A DNA stretch of 64,000 nt from Nocardioides aromaticivorans (GTDB lineage Bacteria > Actinomycetota > Actinomycetes > Propionibacteriales > Nocardioidaceae). Location: NCBI RefSeq assembly GCF_013408525.1, contig NZ_JACBZM010000001.1, positions 2,108,001 through 2,172,000 on the forward strand, read 5' to 3'. Position 1 is the stretch's first letter. Every line of letters begins with the position of its first letter. Of this stretch, positions 31,757 through 39,777 are shown piece by piece. Position numbers and translations under genes: made by a program. The notes beneath the pieces are model-generated. The model saw nothing but the letters and a program-made list of their open reading frames with translations. It did no database searches and was not told the origin of the DNA.

Positions 31757-32634
31757 GGCGACTCGTAGCACTCATCGTTGCGTTGGCAGGGTCGCTCGTA
31801 ATCGTGTTCGTAACAGCGTCGATCGCCAGCGCGGACTGCGTGGCCGACCCGGTCACCGGAGAGGTTCACTGCGAAGAGGGCGAGGGCGGCAACAACGGCG
31901 GCGGCAACGGGAGCACCGGCGGCTCATCGACCTGCAAGTACGACGGGAAGGAGATCCCGTGCACGGGCCCGGGAGGGTCGGTCTGGAGTAGCAAGTATGC
32001 GTGCTGGATCGGCGAGCGCGGTCCGGACGACATGGTCCCGCCGGAGGGTCAGACTAAGGAGGACGGGTGGTGGCATGTCTGCTACTTCCCGCCGCCGGGC
32101 TCATCGTGGGAGTACATGTGGATCGAGTCTGGTGAGGTCGGCATCAACCCGGTGGTCCTCGCCGAGCGTGCGATCGCCTCGATGGACCTGGACCCGATCA
32201 AGATCGGCATCGTTCCCGAGTCAGGCGCCAACCGTGCCGGCCTGGTCGGCCTCCCGGTATGGATGTGGGTCGACAGCCCGACTGAGGACACGTTCGGTCC
32301 GATCACCCGCTCCGCGAGCGAGGGGTCGGTTTCGGTAAGCGCGACAGCCAGCGTCTCCAACGTCGTGTGGGACATGGGCGACGGCACCAAGGTGACCTGC
32401 ACGGGCAAGGGCACGCCGTACGCGGATCATTACGGGAAGCAGCCCTCGCCGACCTGCGGCCACCGCTACGCGAAGATGTCGTCGGCCCAGCCCGACGGCG
32501 CGTACCAGGTCACCGCCACGAGCCACTGGGTGGTGGAGTGGACCGGCGGCGGCCAGTCCGGAACCATCGAGTTCGACCTGACCACCGACCCGCTGCCCAT
32601 CCGCATCGGGGAGGCCCAGGTGCTGACGCAGTGA
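31750..32634 (+). CDS. Exported protein with PKD-like domain
   Basis: The 294-residue protein has a signal peptide (LVALIVALAGSLVIVFVTAS then IASADC), a glycine/asparagine-rich linker and several cysteines (CKYDGKEIPC, YACWIGERG). Its C-terminal half contains SNVVWDMGDGTKVTCTG and YQVTATSHWVVEWT, a PKD/immunoglobulin-like strand pattern with the MGDG turn. Such proteins recur in actinobacterial Tad and conjugation loci and may be surface components or adhesins of the pilus. It overlaps the lipoprotein gene by seven bases. Confidence 0.75.
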   Translation: MLRRLVALIVALAGSLVIVFVTASIASADCVADPVTGEVHCEEGEGGNNGGGNGSTGGSSTCKYDGKEIPCTGPGGSVWSSKYACWIGERGPDDMVPPEGQTKEDGWWHVCYFPPPGSSWEYMWIESGEVGINPVVLAERAIASMDLDPIKIGIVPESGANRAGLVGLPVWMWVDSPTEDTFGPITRSASEGSVSVSATASVSNVVWDMGDGTKVTCTGKGTPYADHYGKQPSPTCGHRYAKMSSAQPDGAYQVTATSHWVVEWTGGGQSGTIEFDLTTDPLPIRIGEAQVLTQ

Positions 32635-32762
32635 TGGGCGTAGAGGTGGAGAACGTGTGGGCGCGGCTCACTGAGCTGCCGAGCATGCCGCCCCGGATGG
32701 GCCTGTTCACGAGCCTGTCCGAGTGGCTGAACCGGGGGATCGACCCGCGGCCGCAGATGTAA
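32634..32762 (+). CDS. Hypothetical 42-residue protein
   Basis: The ATG overlaps the upstream stop (TGATG) and the stop lies four bases ahead of the next gene, so it sits neatly in the operon. The protein starts MGVEVENVWARLTELPSMPP and has no recognisable motif. Its reality rests on coupling and position only. Confidence 0.45.
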   Translation: MGVEVENVWARLTELPSMPPRMGLFTSLSEWLNRGIDPRPQM

Positions 32763-32765
32763 GAC

Positions 32766-33095
32766 ATGGCCCCCACCTGGCGGGCCTTCAAGTCCGGCCT
32801 GCTCCAGCCTGGGAACCCGGTTCAGTACCGCCGGCTGCCCGGGTGGGCGCTAGACGTCGGCCGCGCTCGTGACGTCAGGATCATCGAGGCCCCGGAAGAT
32901 CGGTTCGTCGCCGAGCCCCCGGTCGTCGTGGAGGGCGAGTTCGTCGACGACCACCCGGCGGCGTGGATCGAGCGCCTGGCCAGAGACGGCGAGGCGATCG
33001 TCGCGGTGGGGGAGCAGGGACCGGATGCGCTCTCGAGCTTCGCCGAGTGGAGCGGGACCTGGCACATGGGCGCATCACCGTGGCGACCTACATGA
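32766..33095 (+). CDS. Hypothetical 109-residue protein, last gene of the Tad operon
   Basis: The protein has no signal peptide. It is rich in Trp, Pro and Glu, with VRIIEAPEDRFVAEPPVVVE and AAWIERLARDGEAIVAVGEQ. I do not recognise it. Codon bias is that of the neighbours, and two strong hairpins follow shortly after its stop, marking the operon end. Confidence 0.6.
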   Translation: MAPTWRAFKSGLLQPGNPVQYRRLPGWALDVGRARDVRIIEAPEDRFVAEPPVVVEGEFVDDHPAAWIERLARDGEAIVAVGEQGPDALSSFAEWSGTWHMGASPWRPT

Positions 33096-33142
33096 GTCCA
33101 CGAGGGGTCGGCGTCACCCCGTAGAGCCCCGATCACAAGAAG

Positions 33143-33176
33143 CAGGTCCCCGTCCTCGAAGTAGGACGGGGACCTG
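33143..33176 (+). terminator. Strong terminator of the Tad operon
   Basis: CAGGTCCCCGTCCT and AGGACGGGGACCTG form a perfect 14-bp stem with a six-base loop (CGAAGT), followed by TTGTTCC. It lies 48 bases after the last gene of the operon. Confidence 0.88.
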
Positions 33177-33215
33177 TTGTTCCCCCGCCCGCGGTCTGCT
33201 GCTGGACGCGAAAGA

Positions 33216-33243
33216 GCCCCAGGCGTCTCGGGTCACCTGGGGC
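33216..33243 (+). terminator. Second hairpin after the Tad operon
   Basis: GCCCCAGG and CCTGGGGC pair across a 12-base loop, 39 bases after the first terminator; CCTTGGG follows. It probably backs up the first hairpin. Confidence 0.55.
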
Positions 33244-33430
33244 CCTTGGGCCACGTAGAGCACGCACCCTGCGGGCGGCGCCGGGGAATCGGGGATCGCC
33301 GGGCAGGGCAGGGTCTCTGCGGCCCGGGCCGCGAGGCCGACGCCGAGGCCGCGACAGCCTCCCGCGCCCGGTCGATCGCCGCCCGCAATAGGGGCGCGCA
33401 AGGGGGTCGGCCGAGACTCCTTGAACTTTC

Positions 33431-33508
33431 GGGGGGACGCCCTCTGACCTGCGGAAACGCGCGTCCCCCCTCAGCGTCCCCCCTCCAAATCAGGGCTTTG
33501 GGGGGACG
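33431..33508. repeat. Cluster of four GGGGGGACG boxes (iteron-like operator)
   Basis: Exact copies lie at 33431-33439 (+), 33462-33470 (-), 33475-33483 (-) and 33500-33508 (+). The two minus copies form a 13-bp direct repeat (GCGTCCCCCCTCA then GCGTCCCCCCTCC). On the minus strand the pair reads GGGGGGACGCTGAGGGG, and the same 17 bases occur at 59155-59171 upstream of the relaxase gene. The arrangement suggests cooperative binding of a regulator shared by both transfer units. Confidence 0.8.
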
Positions 33509-33573
33509 GATGCGGGGACGCCAGCTCGCGACCTTTCTGCCGTGCTCAGCCACGGACGAAAGGAGCGAGTGCG

Positions 33574-34539
33574 ATGAGTGTGGGCGACCAGCTCGGCCTC
33601 GACGAGACCCCGAATTCACACAGCGAACTGCTCGACCAGGCCCGCGAGAAGTGGCCGGCCTGGGTGGCAGCGGATCCCCGGCTCGGGGTCGTCGAGGAGT
33701 TCGACGACCTCCGTGCCTGGCTGCCCTCGGCCGAGAGCGCAGCCTCTGACGAAGTCCTCCTGGCGCTGGCCATGCTCGCGGCCCCCGACGGCGGTGACGA
33801 CATCGCCGCGGCGGCCGCGCTCGCCAAGTGTCTGCTGCCCGGTGCGTGCCGGCTCGCCGGCTGGCTGAGCACCCTGCCTCCCCGCGAGGTCTTCCGGGAC
33901 AGCCAGCCCGTCGTCGCCGGCTCCTGGTCAGCCGTCGAGCGGATCGACGAGCTCGTGGCCTCCCAGCTGTGGATCGAGGTGCGGACCTTCAAGTGGCGCC
34001 GTCTGCGCAAGGTCGCCGCGAACATCCTGATCAACACCCGAGTCGGGGTGCTCCGCGAAGTCGGCGACTTCTTCCACGTCTCCCGAGCAGACCGCACCTG
34101 GGCGAACACCACCCTCGTCGAGTCGTTCTCGACCGGCGACCTGGACGCCTCGGACGGGGCAGCGTGGAGCAAGGGCGAGCTGCAGACCGAGCCGGTCGCT
34201 GGCGCCCTGCGGCGCCGGCCCGAGATCCTCGCCGACGCCGGCTCCGAGCAGGAGGAGCCGTCGGCCACCGAGGAGTTGCTAGAGCTGCTGGCGTGGGCGT
34301 GTGAGAACCAGGTGATCAGCGCGGCCGACCGCTACCTGCTGCTGTGCTTGGTCGACGAAGCCGACCGGATCGAGACCCGCAACCTGACCCGCGGCTACGG
34401 CGGCCTGCTCAGCAACGAGGTGTCCAGCCGCGTCGCACCCCGCATCGGGGTGTCTGAGGCCACCGTCCGCCGCCACGGCTCGCGCACTGTCCGCGCCCTC
34501 GCCGCGGCCGCCCCGAGGAAGTTCGGCCATGACGAATGA
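33574..34539 (+). CDS. Putative HTH regulator, first gene of the T4SS operon
   Basis: The 321-residue soluble protein is mostly helical and ends in a likely helix-turn-helix (VAPRIGVSEATVRRHGSRTV, about residues 289-310). The middle part (FKWRRLRKVAANILINTRVG) is basic. I recognise no named family. It lies 66 bases downstream of the GGGGGGACG cluster. A natural hypothesis is that it binds those boxes and regulates both the T4SS operon and the relaxase gene. It could instead be a structural or replication protein. Confidence 0.6.
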   Translation: MSVGDQLGLDETPNSHSELLDQAREKWPAWVAADPRLGVVEEFDDLRAWLPSAESAASDEVLLALAMLAAPDGGDDIAAAAALAKCLLPGACRLAGWLSTLPPREVFRDSQPVVAGSWSAVERIDELVASQLWIEVRTFKWRRLRKVAANILINTRVGVLREVGDFFHVSRADRTWANTTLVESFSTGDLDASDGAAWSKGELQTEPVAGALRRRPEILADAGSEQEEPSATEELLELLAWACENQVISAADRYLLLCLVDEADRIETRNLTRGYGGLLSNEVSSRVAPRIGVSEATVRRHGSRTVRALAAAAPRKFGHDE

Positions 34540-34600
34540 GCGCAACCGTGATCGCTCTCACCGCCCCGCGACACATAGGCGACTGGAGGTGGTGAAGCCC

Positions 34601-34822
34601 ATGACAAACACCCAGGACGACGGCGAGAGCCGGACGCCGGAGCAGATCGCCGAGCTGTTCGCGATCGCCGGCCGCGAGACCGAGGCGATCGAGCAGCTGA
34701 CCGGCTGCGTCGCCCAGCTGCACGAGGTGCAGGCCGCCAAGGCCCAGCTGGCCAGCCTCACCCCGGCAGAGGTCCGTGCCGCGCTTGAGTACCGCCGCGG
34801 CGGCCTCGGGGAGGCCCAGTGA
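34601..34822 (+). CDS. Hypothetical 73-residue protein
   Basis: The protein is acidic and helical (EQIAELFAIAGRETEAIEQL, then AAKAQLASLTPAEVRAALEY), possibly a short coiled coil. I chose ATG at 34601 with GGAGGTGG upstream; an in-frame ATG at 34529 would overlap the previous gene. Its stop overlaps the ParA-like gene by four bases (GTGA), so it is likely expressed with it. Confidence 0.6.
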   Translation: MTNTQDDGESRTPEQIAELFAIAGRETEAIEQLTGCVAQLHEVQAAKAQLASLTPAEVRAALEYRRGGLGEAQ

Positions 34823-35664
34823 GCACCCAGACCTCGAGCCGCCCGGTCGGCGTCGACGAGCTCAAGCGGGCTTGGAACGCGGTGAGCGCAGGCGAGTTCC
34901 GGACCGGCCCCGGCGCCGGCAAGGGACCCCGCGGCCGCGGCACCGCCGCCGCGGACAACTGGAGCCCGGCAGCGGGGGAGCGCACCATCGCCGTGATCGG
35001 CTGCGCCGGTTCGGTCGGGGCCAGCACCGCCGCCCTGGCCGCCGGCCTGGCGGCCGCCAGCCCGGTCCGGGTCATCGAGTGTTGCTCGGTCACAGCGTCG
35101 GGCCTCGCCGCGGCCAGCACCGCCGAGCTCGGCCTGCACCCGACCGACTGGCGCCAGGGCAAGCGCGACCACGTCCTGCTCGAGCGGGCCAGCGAGGTCC
35201 TCGCCGGCGTCGACGAGGTTCCGCTGCCGACCGAGTCCGAGCACGAGACCCAGCTGACCATCCTCGACATCGGCTGGGAGGCCGGCCAACTTCTGGCCAC
35301 CGACTGCTGGCTCGCCGAGGCCGTCCGCACCGCCGACCAGATCGTCCTGGTCACCACCGCCACCGTCCCCGGGATGCGCCGCGCCTCGGTCGCGCTCGAG
35401 CTGCTGGCCAACCACTGGCAGCCCGAGCAGATCACCCTCGCCGTGCGCGGTCCGCGCCGCAAGAAGTGGCCCCGGGGCCTCGAGCACGCCGGCGGGCCCG
35501 CCGTACGGCGCGTTCTGGTCGCAGACCGGTGCGTGGAGATCCCCGAGGACCGCGAGCTCGCGGTCAACGGCCTGGACTCCCGGCCCGTCCCGGCCCCCCT
35601 GATCTCGGCAGCCCGCCAGCTGCTCGAGCCCGCACACCTGTCCGACACCAGCGAAAGCGCCTGA
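34819..35664 (+). CDS. ParA/MinD-like P-loop protein with degenerate Walker A
   Basis: The 281-residue protein resembles the CpaE-like protein of the Tad operon: a basic/Gly-rich N-terminus, then AVIGCAGSVGASTAALAAGL in place of the Walker A, a strand ending VRVIECC where the acidic DADP motif should be, and LTILDIGWEAGQLL. Both Walker lysines are absent, so nucleotide hydrolysis is unlikely. Start is GTG at 34819. It heads the structural T4SS genes and may position the machinery. The function is not known. Confidence 0.68.
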   Translation: MSTQTSSRPVGVDELKRAWNAVSAGEFRTGPGAGKGPRGRGTAAADNWSPAAGERTIAVIGCAGSVGASTAALAAGLAAASPVRVIECCSVTASGLAAASTAELGLHPTDWRQGKRDHVLLERASEVLAGVDEVPLPTESEHETQLTILDIGWEAGQLLATDCWLAEAVRTADQIVLVTTATVPGMRRASVALELLANHWQPEQITLAVRGPRRKKWPRGLEHAGGPAVRRVLVADRCVEIPEDRELAVNGLDSRPVPAPLISAARQLLEPAHLSDTSESA

Positions 35665-35702
35665 CCCACCGGGGGTCAGCAACCCAGAAAGGAAGTCCAC
35701 CC

Positions 35703-35996
35703 ATGGACGTCATGACCGCTGTTCTCCCGATGGCCGCCAAGGTCTGCCCGAAGGCACCCCCGGGTGCTGTCGGACCCACCAACGAGATCACCAGCTACGT
35801 GCTGTGGGGCGTCATCGTCCTGTTCGGTCTCGGCATCATCATCGCCATCGGCGCGATCATCGCCGGCCGAGTGTTCTCCCTGCCGCACGCCTCCAAGGTC
35901 GGCGTGATCTCGGTGGTCGTCGTGTTCGCCTGCGCGATCGCCTACCTGGTGCTGCCCGGCATGCTTAACGGGATCCTCGGCGAGGGCTGCATCTGA
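35703..35996 (+). CDS. Small integral membrane protein (possible VirB2-like component)
   Basis: The 97-residue protein has two clear transmembrane helices (SYVLWGVIVLFGLGIIIAIG and VGVISVVVVFACAIAYLVLP) joined by a short basic loop. Its first 28 residues are short and extracytoplasmic. Size, helices and position before the VirB8-like genes resemble VirB2/TrbC-type subunits of Gram-positive T4SS, but there is no diagnostic motif. The ribosome site is AAAGGAAG, and the stop overlaps the next ATG. Confidence 0.65.
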   Translation: MDVMTAVLPMAAKVCPKAPPGAVGPTNEITSYVLWGVIVLFGLGIIIAIGAIIAGRVFSLPHASKVGVISVVVVFACAIAYLVLPGMLNGILGEGCI

Positions 35997-36871
35997 TGCG
36001 GCGCGCAGCCACGAAGAAGGCCGAGGCCACCACCGAGTGGGGCCGGCGCCGGCTGCTCGGCATCCTCGCCGCCGCCGTCGCCGTGGCTGTGCTCCTGCTG
36101 GTCGGCCTCGTCTACGCGGTGTACCTGGCGATCGCCGGTATCGGGGACGAGGCGAACGCGAACACCGGCGTGGCCACCGGCGAGACAGACCACTCGACGG
36201 TGGCGCGCGGTGCCGCACACCGCGACGACATCGCGGCGGAGCCGATGCTGAGCGTCCCCGAGGGTGCGGCCTTCCCGGCCGAGACCACGAGCACCAAGGC
36301 CCCGGAGATCAAGATCCCGGCCGGCGCCGGGGTCAACGGACCGGCGTTCGTGATGACCGGGTTCCCGCAGACCCCCGAGGGCGCGATCGGACAGCTCGCC
36401 CAGATTGACCTCGCGGTGCTGCAGTCGATGAGCCTGACCACCGCCGAGGAGGTCTACAACGCCTGGGCGCTGCCCGGCGGGGTCCGCGCGGAGGATTGGT
36501 GGATCACCGCCAGCGTCCGGGCCTTCCTGTCCAGCACCGGGATGGGCGAGGTCAAGGACCCGAGCGCCTCGGTCTCCCTCGAGCCGGCCGGCGCGCTGAT
36601 CAAGGGAACCGACGGCCCCGACTGGGCCACAGTCTGCGTGCTGATGAAAGTCAGCGCGACCTACAAGTCCGAGGGCCAGATCGCCTTCGCGCACTGCGAG
36701 CGCATGCAGTGGGTCGGCGGCCGCTGGATGGTCGCCCCCGGCACTCCGCCGGCACCCGCACCCGCCACCTGGCCCGGCACCGAGCCGGCCCACGAGGCCG
36801 GCTGGCGCACCTGGTCCACCGACCACACGACCGAACCCATCATCCCCGGCGACCACGAAGGGGAGCACTGA
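35996..36871 (+). CDS. Single-pass membrane protein, VirB8-like (1)
   Basis: The 291-residue protein has a basic cytoplasmic N-terminus, one helix (LLGILAAAVAVAVLLLVGLV, about residues 20-48) and a large extracytoplasmic domain of about 230 residues. Part of that domain (YNAWALPGGVRAEDWWITAS) and the closing strand with WVGGRWMVAPG resemble the NTF2-like fold of VirB8/TcpC proteins. VirB8-like proteins scaffold the channel. The family call is by layout and context. Confidence 0.6.
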   Translation: MRRAATKKAEATTEWGRRRLLGILAAAVAVAVLLLVGLVYAVYLAIAGIGDEANANTGVATGETDHSTVARGAAHRDDIAAEPMLSVPEGAAFPAETTSTKAPEIKIPAGAGVNGPAFVMTGFPQTPEGAIGQLAQIDLAVLQSMSLTTAEEVYNAWALPGGVRAEDWWITASVRAFLSSTGMGEVKDPSASVSLEPAGALIKGTDGPDWATVCVLMKVSATYKSEGQIAFAHCERMQWVGGRWMVAPGTPPAPAPATWPGTEPAHEAGWRTWSTDHTTEPIIPGDHEGEH

Positions 36872-36872
36872 C

Positions 36873-37673
36873 ATGCGCAACGAGATGAGCAACCGGATCA
36901 ACGGCCCGATGGGGGAGTCCCGCACCACCTTGCTGCGTGTGGGCGTCCTGGTGGTGATCGCCGCCCTGGTGGCAACCGCCGTGTGGCTCGGAGCTCGAGG
37001 ACGCGCCGACGACAACGGCGGCACCGACAAGACCTCCGGCGGCTCGAGCCAGACCGAGGGGCAGAACGTCTCGGTCGAGCAGGTGGCCCCGGACACAGCC
37101 CCCGCGGACGGCGTTGTGATCCCGACCGGCGCAGAGGTGGTCGACGGCCACCCCATCCGGTTCCCGGCCACGGACCTCGGTGCGGTCGCGCTGCAGGTCG
37201 AGGTCGCCAAGGCACAGCTCGGGTTTGACTACGACCAGGCCGTCGCCGTGGCTGGCCTGTACGCCGCCCCCGAGGACAAGGCGGTCTTCGAGCAACGCGC
37301 CCGCGACGCCGTCGCGCTGCGCCGCCAGCAGGCCGGCGTCCCGAAGCAGGGCGACGTCCCGCCGCCCGCGTCGTACGCCGTGACACCTATCGCCTACACC
37401 CTCGAAGAGCTCGACGCCGGCTACTACGCGGTGAACCTGCTCAGCTACGTCACCCTCACCACCGCCAACGGCAAGGTCAGCGATGGCCTCTACGCCGGCA
37501 CCCAGCTGATGCGCTGGACCGAGGTCGACGGAGTAGGGGACTGGCGCCTGGTCCAGGGCAGCGATGAGGACATCGACCACCTGGTCTCCACCGGCCAGCC
37601 TCAGGCGGTCGCGCCGGGCACCCCGGAGTACAAGCAGGCCGGCTGGATCCCGATCAACGGAGCGCCCCAGTGA
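36873..37673 (+). CDS. Single-pass membrane protein, VirB8-like (2)
   Basis: The 266-residue protein repeats the plan of its upstream neighbour: short N-terminus, one helix (RVGVLVVIAALVATAVWLGA, about 23-43), a disordered linker and a domain with YDQAVAVAGLYAAPEDKAVF, YYAVNLLSYVTLTTANG and VDGVGDWRLVQG. The pair may form hetero-oligomers. The stop overlaps the GTG of the VirB6-like gene by four bases. Confidence 0.6.
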   Translation: MRNEMSNRINGPMGESRTTLLRVGVLVVIAALVATAVWLGARGRADDNGGTDKTSGGSSQTEGQNVSVEQVAPDTAPADGVVIPTGAEVVDGHPIRFPATDLGAVALQVEVAKAQLGFDYDQAVAVAGLYAAPEDKAVFEQRARDAVALRRQQAGVPKQGDVPPPASYAVTPIAYTLEELDAGYYAVNLLSYVTLTTANGKVSDGLYAGTQLMRWTEVDGVGDWRLVQGSDEDIDHLVSTGQPQAVAPGTPEYKQAGWIPINGAPQ

Positions 37674-39688
37674 CCGCCACTGCTCTCAGTACTGTCGTCG
37701 GCCGAGTGACCAGGCTGGGCCACGTCGCTCGGGCGGCGCTGGCCGTTCTCGTCCTCACCACGCTCCTCGGTGCCGCCACCGCGCTGCAGCCGCCCGCCGC
37801 GGCCGCGGCCGAGCCGGTGGCCCGCACGGCCGCCACGACGGCCCGGTCCGCTCCGGTGGCGGCCACCGGCCAGCTGCCGGCCCGTGACGTCAAGATGGGC
37901 TGCCCCGGCCCGGACGCGCTGTGCGACCTCGGCGGCGACGCCGTCGACTGCGCCAAGGACCCGATCGACTGCGGCAAAGACGCTGCCGGCGAGGTCAAGG
38001 ACGGCGCCGGGAACCTGATCAACGGCGCCGGCGACGTCCTCGACGGCGCGACCGGACTGTTCCCGGACGGCTGCGGCATCCTCGACGCGATCTGCGACGG
38101 CGGATTGCCTGGACTCCCGGGCTTGCCGGGTGTCCCCGGGATCCCCGGCATCCCTGGCCTCCCGAACGTCGGCGACCTGTTCGGCGGCGGCATTCCCGGC
38201 CTCGGTGACATCCCCAACCCGTTCGAGGCCATCGGCGACGTCATCGCCAAGGCCGCGGCCGATGCCTGGACCGCAGCCATGCTCGCGGTCTGGAACTCCG
38301 GCCTGTTCGTGCTGCGCATCGTGCTGACGTTCAGCGAGCTGTTCTTGACCCCCGACCTGCGTGCCGACGGACCGGGCAAGGACGTCTACGCCTTCGCGCT
38401 CTGGCTCGCGCTCTCCTTGGTGGTCATCTTGGCGATGATCCAGCTGGGAGCTGCCGCCTTCAAGCGCGAAGGGAAGGGCCTCGCGCGGGCGTTCATCGGC
38501 GCCGGCCAGTTCGTCGTGGTCTGCGCCTGCTGGTTCGGCTACTGCGTGATGATCGTCGCTGCCTGCGGCGCCATCACCAAGGCGCTGATGAAGTCGCTGC
38601 TCAAGGTGCAGACCTGGCCCGACTGGGACCCCCTGGGCGGTCTCGGCATCGACGACATCACCGACGCCGGCGTGGCCACCGCGCTCGCGTTCCTCGGGAT
38701 CTTCCTGTGGCTGGCCGCGATCGGGCACGTCCTGGTCTTCCTCGCGCGCGCCGCGTCGCTGCTGGTGCTGACCGCCACCGGCCCGCTGTCGGCAGCCGGC
38801 CTGGTCTCGGACTTCACCCGCTCCTGGTTCTGGAAGTCGCTGCGCTGGTTTCACGCTGCGGCGTTCACGCCGGTGCTGATGGTGATGGTGCTGGGCATCG
38901 GCGTGCAGTTCGCCAACGGTGTCGCCGCCCACCTCGCCGACGACACCGCCAAGGCGTTTGGCACCGCACTGCCGGCGGTGATGACGATCTTGATCAGCGT
39001 CGTGGCGCCGCTGGCGCTGTTCAAGCTCCTGGCGTTCGTCGACCCGGGCACCCCCAGCGGAGCGTCGTTCCGACAGGGCATGGCCATCCAGGGCGGCCTC
39101 CAGGGCCTGCTCGGCGGCGGTGCCGCCGGCGGCGGTTCATCGGCCGCGTCGACCACGGATGCCAACGGCCGGTCTTCGGGTGAGCAGAGCGCGGAGGCCT
39201 CGACCGGTGACCGGTTCAACAAGTCGACCCAGGGCGTCCTCGGCAGCTTCGGGCCGGTCGGACAGGCGCTGTCGACCGGCATGGGCTGGATCAACTCCGC
39301 CGGTGCCAAGGCGACCTCGCTGATGTCGGACGAGACCAACCAGGCCGGCGTCGGGCAGAGCACCTACGGCCCGGACTTCAGTGGCATGGGAGGCCGTCAG
39401 TCCGGCGGCCAGTCCGGCGACCAGAGCAGCGGAACGCACCCCGGTTCGCAGGGCGGCGGGGACGACGACGCGCAGATGCCGACTCCGCCCATGCCGCCTG
39501 CTTCGCCGACACCTCCGACGCTGCCCACCGGCGGTGCGCCTGGTGGCGGCTCGGGTGGCGGTCAGGGCGGTGCCGGTGGTGCCGGAGCAGCTCCCAAGAC
39601 CCCGGCTGCCGGTGGCGGTGGGGGAGCGGCGGGCGGCGCCGGTGGTGCCGGCGCTGCCGCCGGCGGGATCCCCCCGGTGGCGGTGTAG
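37670..39688 (+). CDS. VirB6/TrbL-like polytopic T4SS membrane protein
   Basis: The 672-residue protein has a signal-like first helix (AALAVLVLTTLLGAATALQP), an outer segment with four cysteines and a collagen-like glycine-proline run (GLPGLPGLPGVPGIPGIPG, about residues 144-165). About six helices follow between residues 200 and 460. Helices such as WLALSLVVILAMIQLGAAAF and FVVVCACWFGYCVMIVAACG are of the TrbL/VirB6 type. The C-terminal 200 residues are Gly/Ser/Pro-rich and disordered. VirB6-like proteins form the inner-membrane channel. Start is GTG at 37670. Confidence 0.78.
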   Translation: MTATALSTVVGRVTRLGHVARAALAVLVLTTLLGAATALQPPAAAAAEPVARTAATTARSAPVAATGQLPARDVKMGCPGPDALCDLGGDAVDCAKDPIDCGKDAAGEVKDGAGNLINGAGDVLDGATGLFPDGCGILDAICDGGLPGLPGLPGVPGIPGIPGLPNVGDLFGGGIPGLGDIPNPFEAIGDVIAKAAADAWTAAMLAVWNSGLFVLRIVLTFSELFLTPDLRADGPGKDVYAFALWLALSLVVILAMIQLGAAAFKREGKGLARAFIGAGQFVVVCACWFGYCVMIVAACGAITKALMKSLLKVQTWPDWDPLGGLGIDDITDAGVATALAFLGIFLWLAAIGHVLVFLARAASLLVLTATGPLSAAGLVSDFTRSWFWKSLRWFHAAAFTPVLMVMVLGIGVQFANGVAAHLADDTAKAFGTALPAVMTILISVVAPLALFKLLAFVDPGTPSGASFRQGMAIQGGLQGLLGGGAAGGGSSAASTTDANGRSSGEQSAEASTGDRFNKSTQGVLGSFGPVGQALSTGMGWINSAGAKATSLMSDETNQAGVGQSTYGPDFSGMGGRQSGGQSGDQSSGTHPGSQGGGDDDAQMPTPPMPPASPTPPTLPTGGAPGGGSGGGQGGAGGAGAAPKTPAAGGGGGAAGGAGGAGAAAGGIPPVAV

Positions 39689-39690
39689 CG

Positions 39691-39777
39691 ATGCGCCGCC
39701 GGATCCGCCTCACGCCCCTGCCGACCGTCCCCGACCTCACCGACATCGAGATTGACCCGGAAGGAAGCCGACGATGA
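39691..39777 (+). CDS. Possible 28-residue peptide between virB6-like and SCO6880-type genes
   Basis: ATG at 39691 follows the VirB6-like stop by two bases and the stop overlaps the next ATG (ATGA). The peptide begins MRRRIRLTPLPTVPDLTD. It could be a real coupling peptide or only a leader that carries ribosomes across the gap. Confidence 0.35.
   Translation: MRRRIRLTPLPTVPDLTDIEIDPEGSRR

Larger units (their letters stand above)
33096..33573 (+). promoter_or_regulatory. Intergenic control region between Tad and T4SS operons
   Basis: These 478 bases contain no supportable gene. They hold two terminator hairpins (33143-33176 and 33216-33243) and then a cluster of four GGGGGGACG boxes in mixed orientation (33431-33508) next to the T4SS operon. 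A ribosome site (GAAAGGAGCGAG) precedes the start at 33574. The T4SS promoter must lie here. A replication or transfer origin function for the box cluster is also possible. Confidence 0.6.

Noticed and set aside
33177..33749. A 190-codon frame crossing the T4SS control region.
   Set aside because: It overlaps terminators, the box cluster and the start of the 33,574 gene, and its composition is that of a random frame.
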